44,062 bases of DNA from an uncultured Oscillospiraceae bacterium (GCA_905197685.1 CAJJZS010000015.1:1-44062), one strand, 5' to 3'. Counted from the first letter of the stretch, positions 33,971 to 41,375 are shown. Numbers and translations: made by a program. The notes: generated from the sequence alone by a model not told the origin.

Positions 33971-34513
33971 ATGACAGATAGGCTTATGGAGTGTATTACA
34001 AATCCGGTGAAATGTAAGCTACTGATTGAAATACATTCAAAGGGGAAAGCAACTGCAAAACAGTTAGCTGATATTTATACCGATATTCCCCAAGCTACCT
34101 TGTACCGGCATCTCAAAAAAATGTTAAGTGACGGTATTTTACAGGTAGTGGAAGAAACACAGGTGCGCGGTACAGTAGAAAAAACTTATTCGCTGGCACA
34201 CAACCTCATCAGCGATATAGAAACAATCGTCGAGAAAAATTCCGGCGAACTTTATATGCAGTATTTCATGCAATATCTCATTGGGTTTGCAAAACAGTTT
34301 CAGGAATATTGCCACTCTCCGAATATAAATATCAAAAAAGATATGACGGGATTTTCTCTTTCCCCACTATATCTTTCTGATGATGAATTGACTTCTCTTA
34401 TAACAAATATTTCTCAAATAATCAGCGCAGTAAAAAGCAATGAACCCAACTCGGAGCGTAAGCTGCGGACGATAGGCATAATCGTATCTCCGTCAGAAAA
34501 TACAGATAAATAA
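33971..34513 (+). CDS. ArsR-like winged-helix transcriptional regulator
   Basis: 180 residues from ATG 33971, with AGGAGGGAG upstream. The N-terminal winged helix ('LMECITNPVKCKLLIEIHSKG', shown partly; 'TAKQLADIYTDIPQATLYRHLKKMLSDGIL' region) resembles ArsR/PadR-type HTH domains. The C-terminal ~100 residues are a helical effector or dimer domain without recognised ligand residues. Its promoter and that of the downstream transporter operon carry the same TATCAnnnTGATA site at the same distance from the -35, so it probably represses itself and the transporter. It is separated from the transporter operon by a terminator and a second promoter. Confidence 0.82.
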   Translation: MTDRLMECITNPVKCKLLIEIHSKGKATAKQLADIYTDIPQATLYRHLKKMLSDGILQVVEETQVRGTVEKTYSLAHNLISDIETIVEKNSGELYMQYFMQYLIGFAKQFQEYCHSPNINIKKDMTGFSLSPLYLSDDELTSLITNISQIISAVKSNEPNSERKLRTIGIIVSPSENTDK

Positions 34514-34516
34514 AAT

Positions 34517-34543
34517 GACCGTCCCAAATCAGAGGGACGGTTT
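34517..34543 (+). terminator. Terminator after the HTH regulator gene
   Basis: GACCGTCCC / GGGACGGTTT stem with an 8-nt loop, ending just 3 nt before the -35 of the next promoter. Confidence 0.75.
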
Positions 34544-34546
34544 CTA

Positions 34547-34575
34547 TTGACTTTATATTATCATTATGATAATAT
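34547..34575 (+). promoter_or_regulatory. Promoter and operator of the ABC transporter operon
   Basis: TTGACT (34547-34552), 17 nt, TAATAT (34570-34575), with TATCA-TTA-TGATA at 34559-34571. The palindrome extends to 21 bp (ATATTATCAT-T-ATGATAATAT). The operator starts 12 nt after the first base of the -35, the same as at 33913. Confidence 0.82.
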
Positions 34576-34607
34576 TATTAAAACGATAAAATACAGGAGG
34601 AAAAACA

Positions 34608-34811
34608 ATGAACACATTATTTGAAATTATGCCTTTACTGGCTCCCATTCTGTTGGTAGACATTATTCTTGCAGTAGCGGAGGTAAGACACATTCTGCGA
34701 CACCCACGCTATCGTTTCGGAAACAAAACCATGTGGCTTGTAATTGCTGTGGTCCTATTACTCTTTGGACCGATTATTTATTTTGTCTTTGGAAAGGGGG
34801 AGAACGAATGA
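34608..34811 (+). CDS. Small PLDc_N-domain membrane protein
   Basis: 67 residues. Two membrane helices separated by 'EVRHILRHPRYRFGNKTMW', the pattern of the phospholipase D N-terminal-like domain found alone in many small Gram-positive proteins. There is no catalytic HKD motif. It is the first gene of the transporter operon, and its stop overlaps the ATG of the ATPase (ATGA). It is possibly an accessory membrane subunit; in related operons a similar protein precedes an ABC-2 exporter. ATG follows ACAGGAGGAAAAACA. Confidence 0.85.
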   Translation: MNTLFEIMPLLAPILLVDIILAVAEVRHILRHPRYRFGNKTMWLVIAVVLLLFGPIIYFVFGKGENE

Positions 34812-35725
34812 ACGTCCTCACAATACAAAATTTATCAAAAAGTTTTGGAAAACAGAAAATCATTGACAATCTTAATCTGTCTGTTCCAGAGAGAAGTGTC
34901 TTTGGCTTCATAGGGAAAAATGGTGCTGGCAAAACAACAACTATGAAAATGGTATTGGGACTGTTACAGCCCGACGAGGGAGAAATCCATGTCTGCAATG
35001 AGCCTGTTTGTTTTGGACAGACAAGGACAAATCAATATATTGGATATTTGCCGGACGTTCCAGAGTTTTATAACTATATGACGTCAATGCAGTATCTAAA
35101 GCTATGCGGAGAAATCATTGGTCTATCAAAAACCGAAATTTCAAAAAGAAGTGATGAACTCCTTTCCCTTGTCGGTCTAAATGGTGCAACAAAGCAAATC
35201 GGCGGATTTTCTCGCGGTATGAAACAACGATTAGGAATTGCACAAGCATTGCTCACACAGCCTAAATTACTGATTTGTGATGAACCGACAAGTGCACTTG
35301 ACCCTGTAGGAAGAAAAGAGATTTTGGATATTCTTTATAAAATCAGCGGAACGACAACGGTGTTATTTTCCACACATATTCTTTCTGATGTGGAGCGCGT
35401 TTGCGACCATGCAGCCTTTTTGAATGAGGGAAAAATCGCTGTTACCGGAACACTTGCAGAAATTAAGGCTTTACATGGACATGACAGCTTGCTTTTAGAA
35501 TTTTCGACGGTTCAAGATTTACGGCTTTTCAAAAAACAAAAATCCATAGAGCCATTGCTGCTTCATTCCGAAGAAAATAACAGGGAACTTATTTTGCATA
35601 GTCGAGATATGGTAAGTGTACAAAAATCATTGTTTTGTGTACTTGCGGAAACAGGGATTTGTCCCGTAAAGATAGAACTTATGGAGCCGTCCCTTGAAAG
35701 TCTGTTTTTGGAGGTAGTGAAATGA
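34808..35725 (+). CDS. ABC transporter ATP-binding protein
   Basis: 305 residues from ATG 34808, overlapping the previous stop. Walker A 'GFIGKNGAGKTTT', Q-loop region 'GYLPDVPEFYNYMT', signature 'GGFSRGMKQRLG' (degenerate at the first residue), Walker B 'LLICDEPTSALDP' and the H-loop 'VLFSTHIL'. The C-terminal ~80-residue extension is typical of ABC-2 exporters of the BcrA/NatA type. Together with the permease it would export a drug, peptide or other toxic compound. The stop overlaps the permease start by 4 bp, indicating translational coupling. Confidence 0.95.
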   Translation: MNVLTIQNLSKSFGKQKIIDNLNLSVPERSVFGFIGKNGAGKTTTMKMVLGLLQPDEGEIHVCNEPVCFGQTRTNQYIGYLPDVPEFYNYMTSMQYLKLCGEIIGLSKTEISKRSDELLSLVGLNGATKQIGGFSRGMKQRLGIAQALLTQPKLLICDEPTSALDPVGRKEILDILYKISGTTTVLFSTHILSDVERVCDHAAFLNEGKIAVTGTLAEIKALHGHDSLLLEFSTVQDLRLFKKQKSIEPLLLHSEENNRELILHSRDMVSVQKSLFCVLAETGICPVKIELMEPSLESLFLEVVK

Positions 35726-36480
35726 GTGGATATATTGCTTTTATAAAAAAAGAGTTTACGGAAAATATGAAGAACTATCGTTTCCTTATTCTGTTCGCAG
35801 TCTTTCTGATTTTCGGTATTATGAGTGCGTTTCTCGCAAAGTTTACGCCGGAAATATTATCGGCTTTAGCCGCAGATATGGAAATGACCTCTGAACCAGT
35901 CGCTTTGGACGCATGGAAACAATTTTACAAGAACATTTCCAGCGTTGGTTTCAGCGCATTTATCATTTTGTTTGGAAGTTGTATGTCAAATGAATATTCC
36001 AAAGGAACCTTAGTTTTAATGGTTACGAAGGGATTATCCCGTAAAGCTGTTATCCTTGCAAAATATACGGTAGCTGCCACGCTTATGACAATCAGTTATT
36101 GGATTGGATATGCTGCGACATACGGTTACACAGCCCTTTTATGGAATGATAACCACCTTTCAAATGTTGCTTTCGCGGCAGTTTCACTTTGGATAGTTGG
36201 CTTTCTATACTTGAGTATTTTAATGATTGGGTGCGTGATATTCAGACAGACTTTCACAAGCATACTCTTTACAGGCGGCATTGTCGCCATAATATCCTTG
36301 CTCGGAATGATAGAACCGATTGCGAAATTCAATCCATTCATTTTAACTTCAAAAAATATAGATTTGATTTCCGGCGAAGCTGTTCCGGCAGAATTTATGA
36401 TACCTGCTGTTATTTCCATTGCCTTATCCATTTTGGGGATGTTGATTGCCATTCGACTTTTCAATAAAAAACAGCTTTAA
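35722..36480 (+). CDS. ABC-2 type permease
   Basis: 252 residues with six predicted membrane helices. 'IAFIKKEFTENMKNYRFLIL' at the N-terminus, a large extracytoplasmic loop at about 40-75, and 'SCMSNEYSKGTLVLMVTKGLSR' (split) with the ABC-2 permease 'E-x-S-x-GT' coupling helix. Partner of the ATPase immediately upstream. It is element cargo, possibly antimicrobial resistance or immunity; the substrate is unknown. Confidence 0.92.
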   Translation: MSGYIAFIKKEFTENMKNYRFLILFAVFLIFGIMSAFLAKFTPEILSALAADMEMTSEPVALDAWKQFYKNISSVGFSAFIILFGSCMSNEYSKGTLVLMVTKGLSRKAVILAKYTVAATLMTISYWIGYAATYGYTALLWNDNHLSNVAFAAVSLWIVGFLYLSILMIGCVIFRQTFTSILFTGGIVAIISLLGMIEPIAKFNPFILTSKNIDLISGEAVPAEFMIPAVISIALSILGMLIAIRLFNKKQL

Positions 36481-36609
36481 TTGTCGAATTTACAGCATTT
36501 GAAGAAATACTCTTATGTATAAAAAATTTAACATCTGCGTATATCTGCCGGACGACGGCAAAAGAAAAAAGCTGTCGTACAGCAGATGTACTTTTATGCC
36601 CTTAATGCG

Positions 36610-36628
36610 GCGGCTTAGATTAAGCCGC
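36610..36628 (+). terminator. Terminator after the ABC operon
   Basis: GCGGCTTA-GAT-TAAGCCGC followed by TGTTTTATTAT. It lies in the 380-bp gap 36481-36860. That gap also holds an unconvincing 57-codon frame at 36515-36688, and an AAACGCC...GGCGTTT hairpin just before the sigma-factor gene. Confidence 0.7.
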
Positions 36629-36860
36629 TGTTTTATTATGGCGGCTTCGGGAGGTAGCCGTCATGTTAATTACAGTTATCACGAATAGCAGATTGTCAAA
36701 AAAATCCTGTTTTCTGCAATGGCATATTCCGGTCATAAAGATGAATACACAAATCATTATAGTTACTTAAATAACTCATATTACCAAACGCCTATGCGGT
36801 TTTATGCCTGCATGGGCGTTTGTTGTAATAGCCCCCTACTGGGAAGAAAGGGGGTGAGTT

Positions 36861-37310
36861 ATGATGAAGTATTCTGAACAATTCATGGAGCATATCGAAT
36901 ATGCCTTTGCTGCGTTCTGTAAAATCGTTCTCCGCAATGCGGCAATCAGCGCGTACCGCGATTTTGGACGGAAACAGAAGCATGAAGTGTCGCTTGACTA
37001 TCTGATTTCGGAAACGTCTTTTGAATCGTTTGTAACCGATAACTATTTTGAGCAGTATGTTTATGAAAAGCCGACTGTTTTTGTTGTGCAAGGGAAAGAA
37101 GTTGTCGTTACAAGTAGACGGTTAGCCGACGCATTAGCGAACCTGTCGGAACAAAGGCGTACTGCTCTGCTGATGAATTTCTTCCTCGGTTACAGCGAAA
37201 GAAAAATCGGGAATGAGTACGGAAGAAGCAGAAGTACAGTCAACTACTGGAAACTGGCGGCATTGAAGCAGTTAAGAAAAGAACTGGAGGAAACTAAACA
37301 TGAGGAATAA
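36861..37310 (+). CDS. Sigma-70 region 4-like protein (Tn916 orf7-like)
   Basis: 149 residues from ATG 36861, after GAAAGGGGGTGAGTT. The C-terminal 'LANLSEQRRTALLMNFFLGYSERKIGNEYGRSRSTVNYWKLAALKQL' (in parts) is a sigma region 4 HTH. The N-terminal 'FCKIVLRNAAISAYRDFGRK' matches small element-encoded sigma factors that sit just before the excisionase/integrase end of Tn916-type elements. Its stop overlaps the next gene's start region by 11 bp. Confidence 0.87.
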   Translation: MMKYSEQFMEHIEYAFAAFCKIVLRNAAISAYRDFGRKQKHEVSLDYLISETSFESFVTDNYFEQYVYEKPTVFVVQGKEVVVTSRRLADALANLSEQRRTALLMNFFLGYSERKIGNEYGRSRSTVNYWKLAALKQLRKELEETKHEE

Positions 37311-37503
37311 GAAACTGATACCCTTTGAAACCATCGAGAAAGCTGTTGCAGGCGAACCGGAAGCCATAGACGCGGTACTGCGGCATTACACTGCGCGGAT
37401 TAAATATCTGTCTACCTATCGCGGGCATATTAACGACGATATTCAAGACCGTTTGAAAGCACAGCTTATCAAAGCTATCCTGCAATTCCGTTTTGACAGA
37501 TAG
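37300..37503 (+). CDS. Helix-turn-helix protein (Tn916 orf8-like)
   Basis: 67 residues, starting inside the 3' end of the sigma-like gene with CTGGAGG upstream. 'LIPFETIEKAVAGEPEAIDAVLRHYTARI' and 'DIQDRLKAQLIKAILQFRFD' (each in parts) match the small HTH domain found downstream of orf7-like genes in Tn916 relatives. Normally xis and int follow; here neither is present. Confidence 0.88.
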   Translation: MRNKKLIPFETIEKAVAGEPEAIDAVLRHYTARIKYLSTYRGHINDDIQDRLKAQLIKAILQFRFDR

Positions 37504-37521
37504 GTAGTAGCAAATCCAGAA

Positions 37522-37568
37522 AAAGCCGTCAAGGATAAAATGCACGCTTGCGCGTCCTTGACGGCTTT
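37522..37568 (+). terminator. Hairpin after the orf8-like gene
   Basis: AAAGCCGTCAAGGA / TCCTTGACGGCTTT, a perfect 14-bp stem with a 19-nt loop. A second hairpin, AGAGAGCG / CGCTCTCT, lies at 37594-37628. They are in the 818-bp gap 37504-38321, which has no supported gene. Confidence 0.65.
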
Positions 37569-37713
37569 CCCTGTCTTTGCTGTCGGGCAGCCAAGAGAGC
37601 GCAATCGGATAAACCGCTTACGCTCTCTATCCAGTATGGAATGTTATGCGATAAAGAGTGCTTCTCGCTTGATTTAAACGGCATTACAGCGGAGATAAGG
37701 GCAGGAGTAAGGG

Positions 37714-38172
37714 TTTTATATTCCCACCCTTAAAAATAAGGTTCTACTGCGTAACATAACAAACGATATTTTTATATTGCCTTTTCCGTTCTTTTCCATT
37801 CCGGCGGCTCTGCCACTTTGTTTTGCCCCCAAGGAGAGGGATTAGGGAAAGGATAGGAAGGGAATGGATATTTGATTAAATCCGTATTTGGTATTTCTTT
37901 AGTTATTTATATCTTTATTTAATTTCGTTGGATTTTCCAATGTCAGATAAACCGATGTCGGAAAATCCAATATCGGATAATCCAGCACCGGAAGTTATGA
38001 GGTATCCAAAAACTGTCTAATCCACCGCTTTATAAAACTGCTGATTTGGGGATAGGTATGTTACGCAGTAGAGGGCAAAAAACGCTTGATTTATGCGGCT
38101 TGCAGAACGTGTAAAACGCTTAGACGATATTTTATACCTCTACCCTCAAAAATGACGTTCTATTGCGTAACA
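37714..38172. repeat. 43-bp imperfect direct repeat with a nested inverted repeat
   Basis: 37714-37756 and 38130-38172 match at 35 of 43 positions, sharing TTTTATA, ACCCT, AAAAAT and GCGTAACA. In addition TCTACTGCGTAACATA (37743-37758) recurs exactly in inverted orientation at 38057-38072. They bracket a 15-bp tandem repeat. They could be excisionase/integrase arm sites or a former transfer or replication origin of the element. Confidence 0.7.
37936..37995. repeat. Four tandem 15-bp units
   Basis: Units TCCAATGTCAGATAA, ACCGATGTCGGAAAA, TCCAATATCGGATAA and TCCAGCACCGGAAGT follow one another without gaps. They could be iterons. Read in frame they also give PMSDK-PMSEN-PISDN-PAPEV, a five-residue repeat like those in low-complexity tails of element replication proteins, so this may be a gene remnant. 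Confidence 0.7.
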
Positions 38173-38186
38173 AAGTGAAGATAGAA

Positions 38187-38230
38187 AAACAGAGAGCCAA
38201 CCACTATTGAAAGTGATTAACTCTCTGTTT
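38187..38230. terminator. Hairpin near tRNA-Arg 3' end
   Basis: AAACAGAGAG / CTCTCTGTTT with a 24-nt loop. It is a terminator-like element between the island end and the tRNA, usable in both directions. Confidence 0.55.
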
Positions 38231-38310
38231 CTGTTTGCACCCTGTATGGCAGCTACCCTATTTCAGTTTGTTGGTTGATACTGTTTTATGAGTAGCTACC
38301 ATTTGTGATG

Positions 38311-38335
38311 CCTTTTTTGCTTGGCGCGCTTGGAG
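38311..38335. other. Candidate attachment site, right (attR), in tRNA-Arg
   Basis: Counterpart of 31131-31155 (24 of 25 identical). It covers the last 14 nt of the tRNA gene including CCA and 11 nt beyond. The tRNA is intact, as is usual when an element restores the 3' end. Confidence 0.7.
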
Positions 38336-38398
38336 GGACTCGAACCCCCGACCTACTGGTTCGTAGCCAGTCACTCTATCCAGCTGAGCTACAAGCGC
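38322..38398 (-). tRNA. tRNA-Arg (ACG)
   Basis: 77 nt with encoded CCA. Acceptor GCGCTTG / CAAGCGC with discriminator G, D arm TAGCTCAGCTGGATAGA, anticodon stem ACTGG / CCAGT with loop CTACGAA (anticodon ACG at plus-strand 38362-38364), T arm GGGGGTTCGAGTCCC. Decodes CGN arginine codons after A34 deamination to inosine. Confidence 0.97.
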
Positions 38399-38429
38399 AT
38401 TCTTTGTTGCTGTTTCAATCAGCTTTATT

Positions 38430-38458
38430 ATAATAACACAGAAGGAAAAAGATGTCAA
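38430..38458 (-). promoter_or_regulatory. Promoter of tRNA-Arg
   Basis: On the minus strand: TTGACA (38453-38458), 17 nt, TATTAT (38430-38435). Confidence 0.8.
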
Positions 38459-38477
38459 GGGTTTTTTGTAATTTTTT

Positions 38478-38957
38478 TTACTTTATTTTCAGCAGAGCTG
38501 TTCCTCCAGGGAAAGGAGAGCTTTCTGTCTGATTTCTCAGATAAGAAAGCCGACACAGATAAGAATCGGATGGAGGAAGAAGAGAGAGAGGAATCTCAAT
38601 AAAAGCCCCCCAGAAGATACCCTCTAAATTTTCTCCGCCGTTTCGGGTGAGCGTGACGCCGTTTGGCAGGGAAGCATCCTGACAGGAAAAGGAAAGCGAC
38701 AAAGGAGCGGATTCACAATCTGCGCGCAGGGTGAGGGAAAAAGGAAACGCTTTGTCGGCAGCTTCAAAACATCGGAAAGCAAAGCAGAGTGCGCTTTCGG
38801 TAACACAGAGGTTGACAGTGATATAGGTAAGGGGAGAAAAAGAGCAGGAATCGGGTTGCAGCGAGGAAGAAAAGAGAAGGGGGCAAAAGAAACCGACATC
38901 ATCTTGCCAGTTTTTTTGGTTACAGAAGGGAGGGGAAAAAGAGCAGGATGGATTCAT
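38478..38957 (-). CDS. Protein of unknown function, possibly CBM9-like
   Basis: 159 residues from ATG 38957, with AAAGGAGAT upstream; an in-frame start 51 nt earlier has none. No signal peptide. The sequence is beta-rich: 'YITVNLCVTESALCFAFRCF', 'FSLTLRADCESAPLSLSFSC', 'NGVTLTRNGGENLEGI' and 'FWGAFIEIPLSLL'. The 'F/W-G-x-x-I-E-I-P' ending resembles carbohydrate-binding CBM9-like domains of Clostridia, but the similarity is weak. The downstream neighbour is tRNA-Arg. I cannot assign a function. Confidence 0.65.
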   Translation of the reverse strand: MNPSCSFSPPFCNQKNWQDDVGFFCPLLFSSSLQPDSCSFSPLTYITVNLCVTESALCFAFRCFEAADKAFPFSLTLRADCESAPLSLSFSCQDASLPNGVTLTRNGGENLEGIFWGAFIEIPLSLLPPSDSYLCRLSYLRNQTESSPFPGGTALLKIK

Positions 38958-39109
38958 GGGAAATCTCCTTTCGTTTAAAGCATTCAAAAGAAATGGATAT
39001 TTTGACATATAATAGGAGGCAACAGTCCAGGGTAAGGAAAAAGGCTCAAAGGAATTTCCTTTGAGCCGGCAAGTTCACATTGATACAATATATTGTTCAG
39101 TTAATAAAG

Positions 39110-39670
39110 TTATGCGATTTTTTGGATTTCTTTTTCGGGAGATTCCGCAAAGATTTTTTTGCCGACCCCCGTTTTTTCCAAAGCGCGAACCATCGGCAAA
39201 CCCAACGCAAAGCAAGCAATCGCTTCACCCAGAGCAACCTGTCCGGCATTGATTAAAAAGATAATCAAATCAAATCCGCCGCTGATTACAAAGGTAAGTT
39301 CCAAGCCGATGACAATGCCGTTGACCAATACCGGCATCAACGCGGAAAGCAGGGGCAGACCTTTGAAGCGAACCTCACGGAAGTGGTAGGTGAAAAATGC
39401 GGCAATCAAAGTTGCGGCAGAGCCAATCACAATGTCCAACGGTCCGAGGATGTTGGCAGAGGTGAAAGCGCCAAAAGCGTTTACCAAAACACAGCCCAGG
39501 GTAAGTCCTGCAATCGGATTAACCGAAAAGACCGGAAGCAGGGTGAATGCCTCGGCGATTCTCAGCTGAACAGGACCGAAAAGAAGGGTCATAAACGGTA
39601 AACTGAGCGCGAAATAAAGCGCCGCCACCATCGCAGTTACAGCCATTTTTTTTACAGTGTTGTTTCTCAT
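39110..39670 (-). CDS. queT: QueT-family queuosine precursor transporter
   Basis: 186 residues from ATG 39670 (GAAAGGA 10 nt upstream; the in-frame TTG at 39676 is too close). About six membrane helices. 'LYFALSLPFMTLLFGPVQLRIAEAF' and 'LLPVFSVNPIAGLTLGCVLVNAFG' (in parts) and 'IGSAATLIAAFFTYHFR' are the QueT pattern. QueT is the substrate-binding S component of an ECF transporter for preQ1 or a related 7-deazapurine. A preQ1-I aptamer in the leader supports the substrate. The energising ECF module is not in the window. Confidence 0.94.
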   Translation of the reverse strand: MRNNTVKKMAVTAMVAALYFALSLPFMTLLFGPVQLRIAEAFTLLPVFSVNPIAGLTLGCVLVNAFGAFTSANILGPLDIVIGSAATLIAAFFTYHFREVRFKGLPLLSALMPVLVNGIVIGLELTFVISGGFDLIIFLINAGQVALGEAIACFALGLPMVRALEKTGVGKKIFAESPEKEIQKIA

Positions 39671-39690
39671 ATTCAATTTTCCTTTCGTAG

Positions 39691-39722
39691 TGTGTTTTTA
39701 AGTCAGGAACTTGCGACTGACT
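39691..39722 (-). promoter_or_regulatory. preQ1-I riboswitch
   Basis: The minus strand reads GTCAG-TCGCAAGTTC-CTGAC then TTAAAAACACAC. The P1 stem GTCAG/CTGAC encloses TCGCAAGTTC, and an A-rich tail follows that can form the pseudoknot. The layout closely parallels the Thermoanaerobacter tengcongensis preQ1-I aptamer (TCGCAGTAACC...CAGTTAACAAAAC). It is preceded by a GCATC/GATGC hairpin at 39724-39740 and lies just ahead of the queT ribosome binding site, suggesting translational control. Confidence 0.88.
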
Positions 39723-39745
39723 GCATCGCTTTTTGATGCGAAACT

Positions 39746-39774
39746 ATTATACAATACTTTTATATGGATTGCAA
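39746..39774 (-). promoter_or_regulatory. Promoter of queT
   Basis: On the minus strand: TTGCAA (39769-39774), 17 nt, TATAAT (39746-39751). The transcript starts just before the riboswitch. Confidence 0.82.
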
Positions 39775-39806
39775 GGGAAGAATAAATTAGAATTATTCCG
39801 AAAATA

Positions 39807-39835
39807 TTGTATCTTTTTGATAAAAATGCTATAAT
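39807..39835 (+). promoter_or_regulatory. Promoter of the MATE transporter gene
   Basis: TTGTAT (39807-39812), 17 nt, TATAAT (39830-39835). Confidence 0.8.
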
Positions 39836-39871
39836 AAGGAACGATTTTATATCAATCGAGGAGATGAATTT

Positions 39872-41281
39872 ATGCAGAAAACGGATGACAAGGTTGTCCT
39901 GTTTGAGCAAACGCCGATTCCGAAAGCGGTTGCTCAGTTAGCTGTGCCCACAATATTAAGTTCTCTGGTTATGATTTTATACAATCTGGCAGACACTTTT
40001 TGGGTGGGTGTTTTAAATGACCCGATACAGAACGCTGCAGTTACTCTGGCAGCGCCGGTGCTTCTGGCATTTAATGCGGTCAACAATCTGTTCGGAGTGG
40101 GAAGCTCGAGTATGATGAGCCGCGCATTGGGAAGAAAGGATTTTGAAACCGTTTCCCGAAGCTCGGCATTCGGCTTTTATTGTTCGGTAATATGCGGAGC
40201 AATTTTTTCTGTTTTGTGTGCGGTTTTTCAGCAGCCGTTGTTGGGAATGTTAGGAGCAGACGCGGTTACTACCGAGGCAACACGCTCTTATCTGTTCTGG
40301 ACAGTAAACTGCGGCGCTGTTCCGGCAATTTTAAATGTTGTTATGGCTTATTTAGTAAGAGCGGAAGGTTCCGCAATGCACGCAAGCATCGGAACGATGA
40401 GCGGTTGTTTGCTGAACATCGTTTTGGACCCAATCTTTATTCTTCCGTGGGGACTGAACATGGGAGCGGGGGGAGCCGGCTGCGCGACTTTTGTTTCCAA
40501 CTGTGTTGCCTGCCTGTATTTCATGGTTTTATTATTTGTGAAAAAAGGAAAAACCTATGTCTGCATTAACCCGAAAAAGTTTTGCCTGCGCAAGGAAATT
40601 GTTTCTGGAGTATGTGCGGTTGGAATCCCGGCTTCAATTCAGAATTTGCTGAATGTAACCGGCATGACCATTTTAAATAACTTTTCTTCCGCTTACGGAG
40701 CAGATGCGGTTGCGGCAATCGGTATCTGTCAGAAAATTTACATGGTTCCGATGTATGTATCCCAAGGTATCTCTCAGGGTGTGATGCCGCTTGTCAGCTA
40801 CAACTATTCCAGCGGAAATATCGCCCGTATGAAGCACGCGGTCAGCTTTGCAAGAAAGGTTGCTTTGAGCGTAATTATTTCGGTAGCGGCGCTGTTTTTC
40901 TTCTTCCCGGGATTCTGGGTATCGCTGTTTATGAAGAATGAAGTAATCATTGAGTACGGAACCCATTTAATGAGAGGATTCTGTCTGGGACTTCCGTTTT
41001 TATCCATCGACTTTTTGGCGGTTGGCGTATTCCAAGCAGTTGGTATGGGACGCGAATCGTTGCTGTTTGCAATTTTAAGAAAGATTGTGTTGGAAATTCC
41101 GGCGCTGTTTATTCTTAATGCAACGGTTGGATTGTACGGCTTGGCTTACGCGCAGTTCTGCGCAGAGGTGATTCTGGCAACAGCGGCTATTTTGGTGCTT
41201 CGCCGCTTGTTCCGAAGACTGGAAAACTGTCCGGTTCCGCTTTCCGAACACGATTCCAAACAGACTGTAAACAAAAAATAA
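39872..41281 (+). CDS. MATE family efflux transporter
   Basis: 469 residues with twelve predicted membrane helices in two similar halves. 'AVPTILSSLVMILYNLADTFWVG' (in parts) is the N-terminal MATE signature. 'LAFNAVNNLFGVGSSSMMSRALG' and, in the second half, 'GIPASIQNLLNVTGMTILNNF' are also typical. It exchanges cationic compounds for Na+ or H+. Its strong promoter is back to back with that of queT. ATG follows GAGGAGATGAATTT. Confidence 0.95.
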   Translation: MQKTDDKVVLFEQTPIPKAVAQLAVPTILSSLVMILYNLADTFWVGVLNDPIQNAAVTLAAPVLLAFNAVNNLFGVGSSSMMSRALGRKDFETVSRSSAFGFYCSVICGAIFSVLCAVFQQPLLGMLGADAVTTEATRSYLFWTVNCGAVPAILNVVMAYLVRAEGSAMHASIGTMSGCLLNIVLDPIFILPWGLNMGAGGAGCATFVSNCVACLYFMVLLFVKKGKTYVCINPKKFCLRKEIVSGVCAVGIPASIQNLLNVTGMTILNNFSSAYGADAVAAIGICQKIYMVPMYVSQGISQGVMPLVSYNYSSGNIARMKHAVSFARKVALSVIISVAALFFFFPGFWVSLFMKNEVIIEYGTHLMRGFCLGLPFLSIDFLAVGVFQAVGMGRESLLFAILRKIVLEIPALFILNATVGLYGLAYAQFCAEVILATAAILVLRRLFRRLENCPVPLSEHDSKQTVNKK

Positions 41282-41287
41282 AGACAG

Positions 41288-41327
41288 AAAAACTTTCCTG
41301 TGGCACAAAGCTGCGGGAAAGTTTTTT
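41288..41327 (+). terminator. Terminator after the MATE gene
   Basis: AAAACTTTCC pairs with GGGAAAGTTTT across an internal loop, followed by TTTGTTTTT. Confidence 0.85.
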
Positions 41328-41375
41328 GTTTTTGAGAAATTTTCTTCTTTCTGTTTATTTGTCTGTCCCAAGTAC

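Larger units (their letters stand above)
31131..38335. mobile_element. Decayed integrated mobile element at tRNA-Arg
   Basis: About 7.2 kb between direct repeats, one inside the 3' end of tRNA-Arg. Contents in order: a serine recombinase pseudogene, TnpW and MobC (all minus strand), then an HTH regulator, a PLDc_N protein, an ABC ATPase and permease, a Tn916 orf7-like sigma factor and an orf8-like HTH protein (all plus). The relaxase, excisionase and an intact integrase are missing. It looks like a mosaic of a Tn4451-type mobilisable transposon and Tn916-type conjugative element parts, no longer able to move by itself. Confidence 0.75.

Noticed and set aside
36515..36688. 57-codon frame after the ABC permease
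   Set aside because: No clear ribosome binding site, and it overlaps the terminator hairpin at 36610-36628.
38321..38602. 93-codon plus-strand frame beginning 'MARLEGLEPPTYWF'
   Set aside because: It reads antisense through tRNA-Arg; this is the well-known spurious peptide from tRNA shadows.
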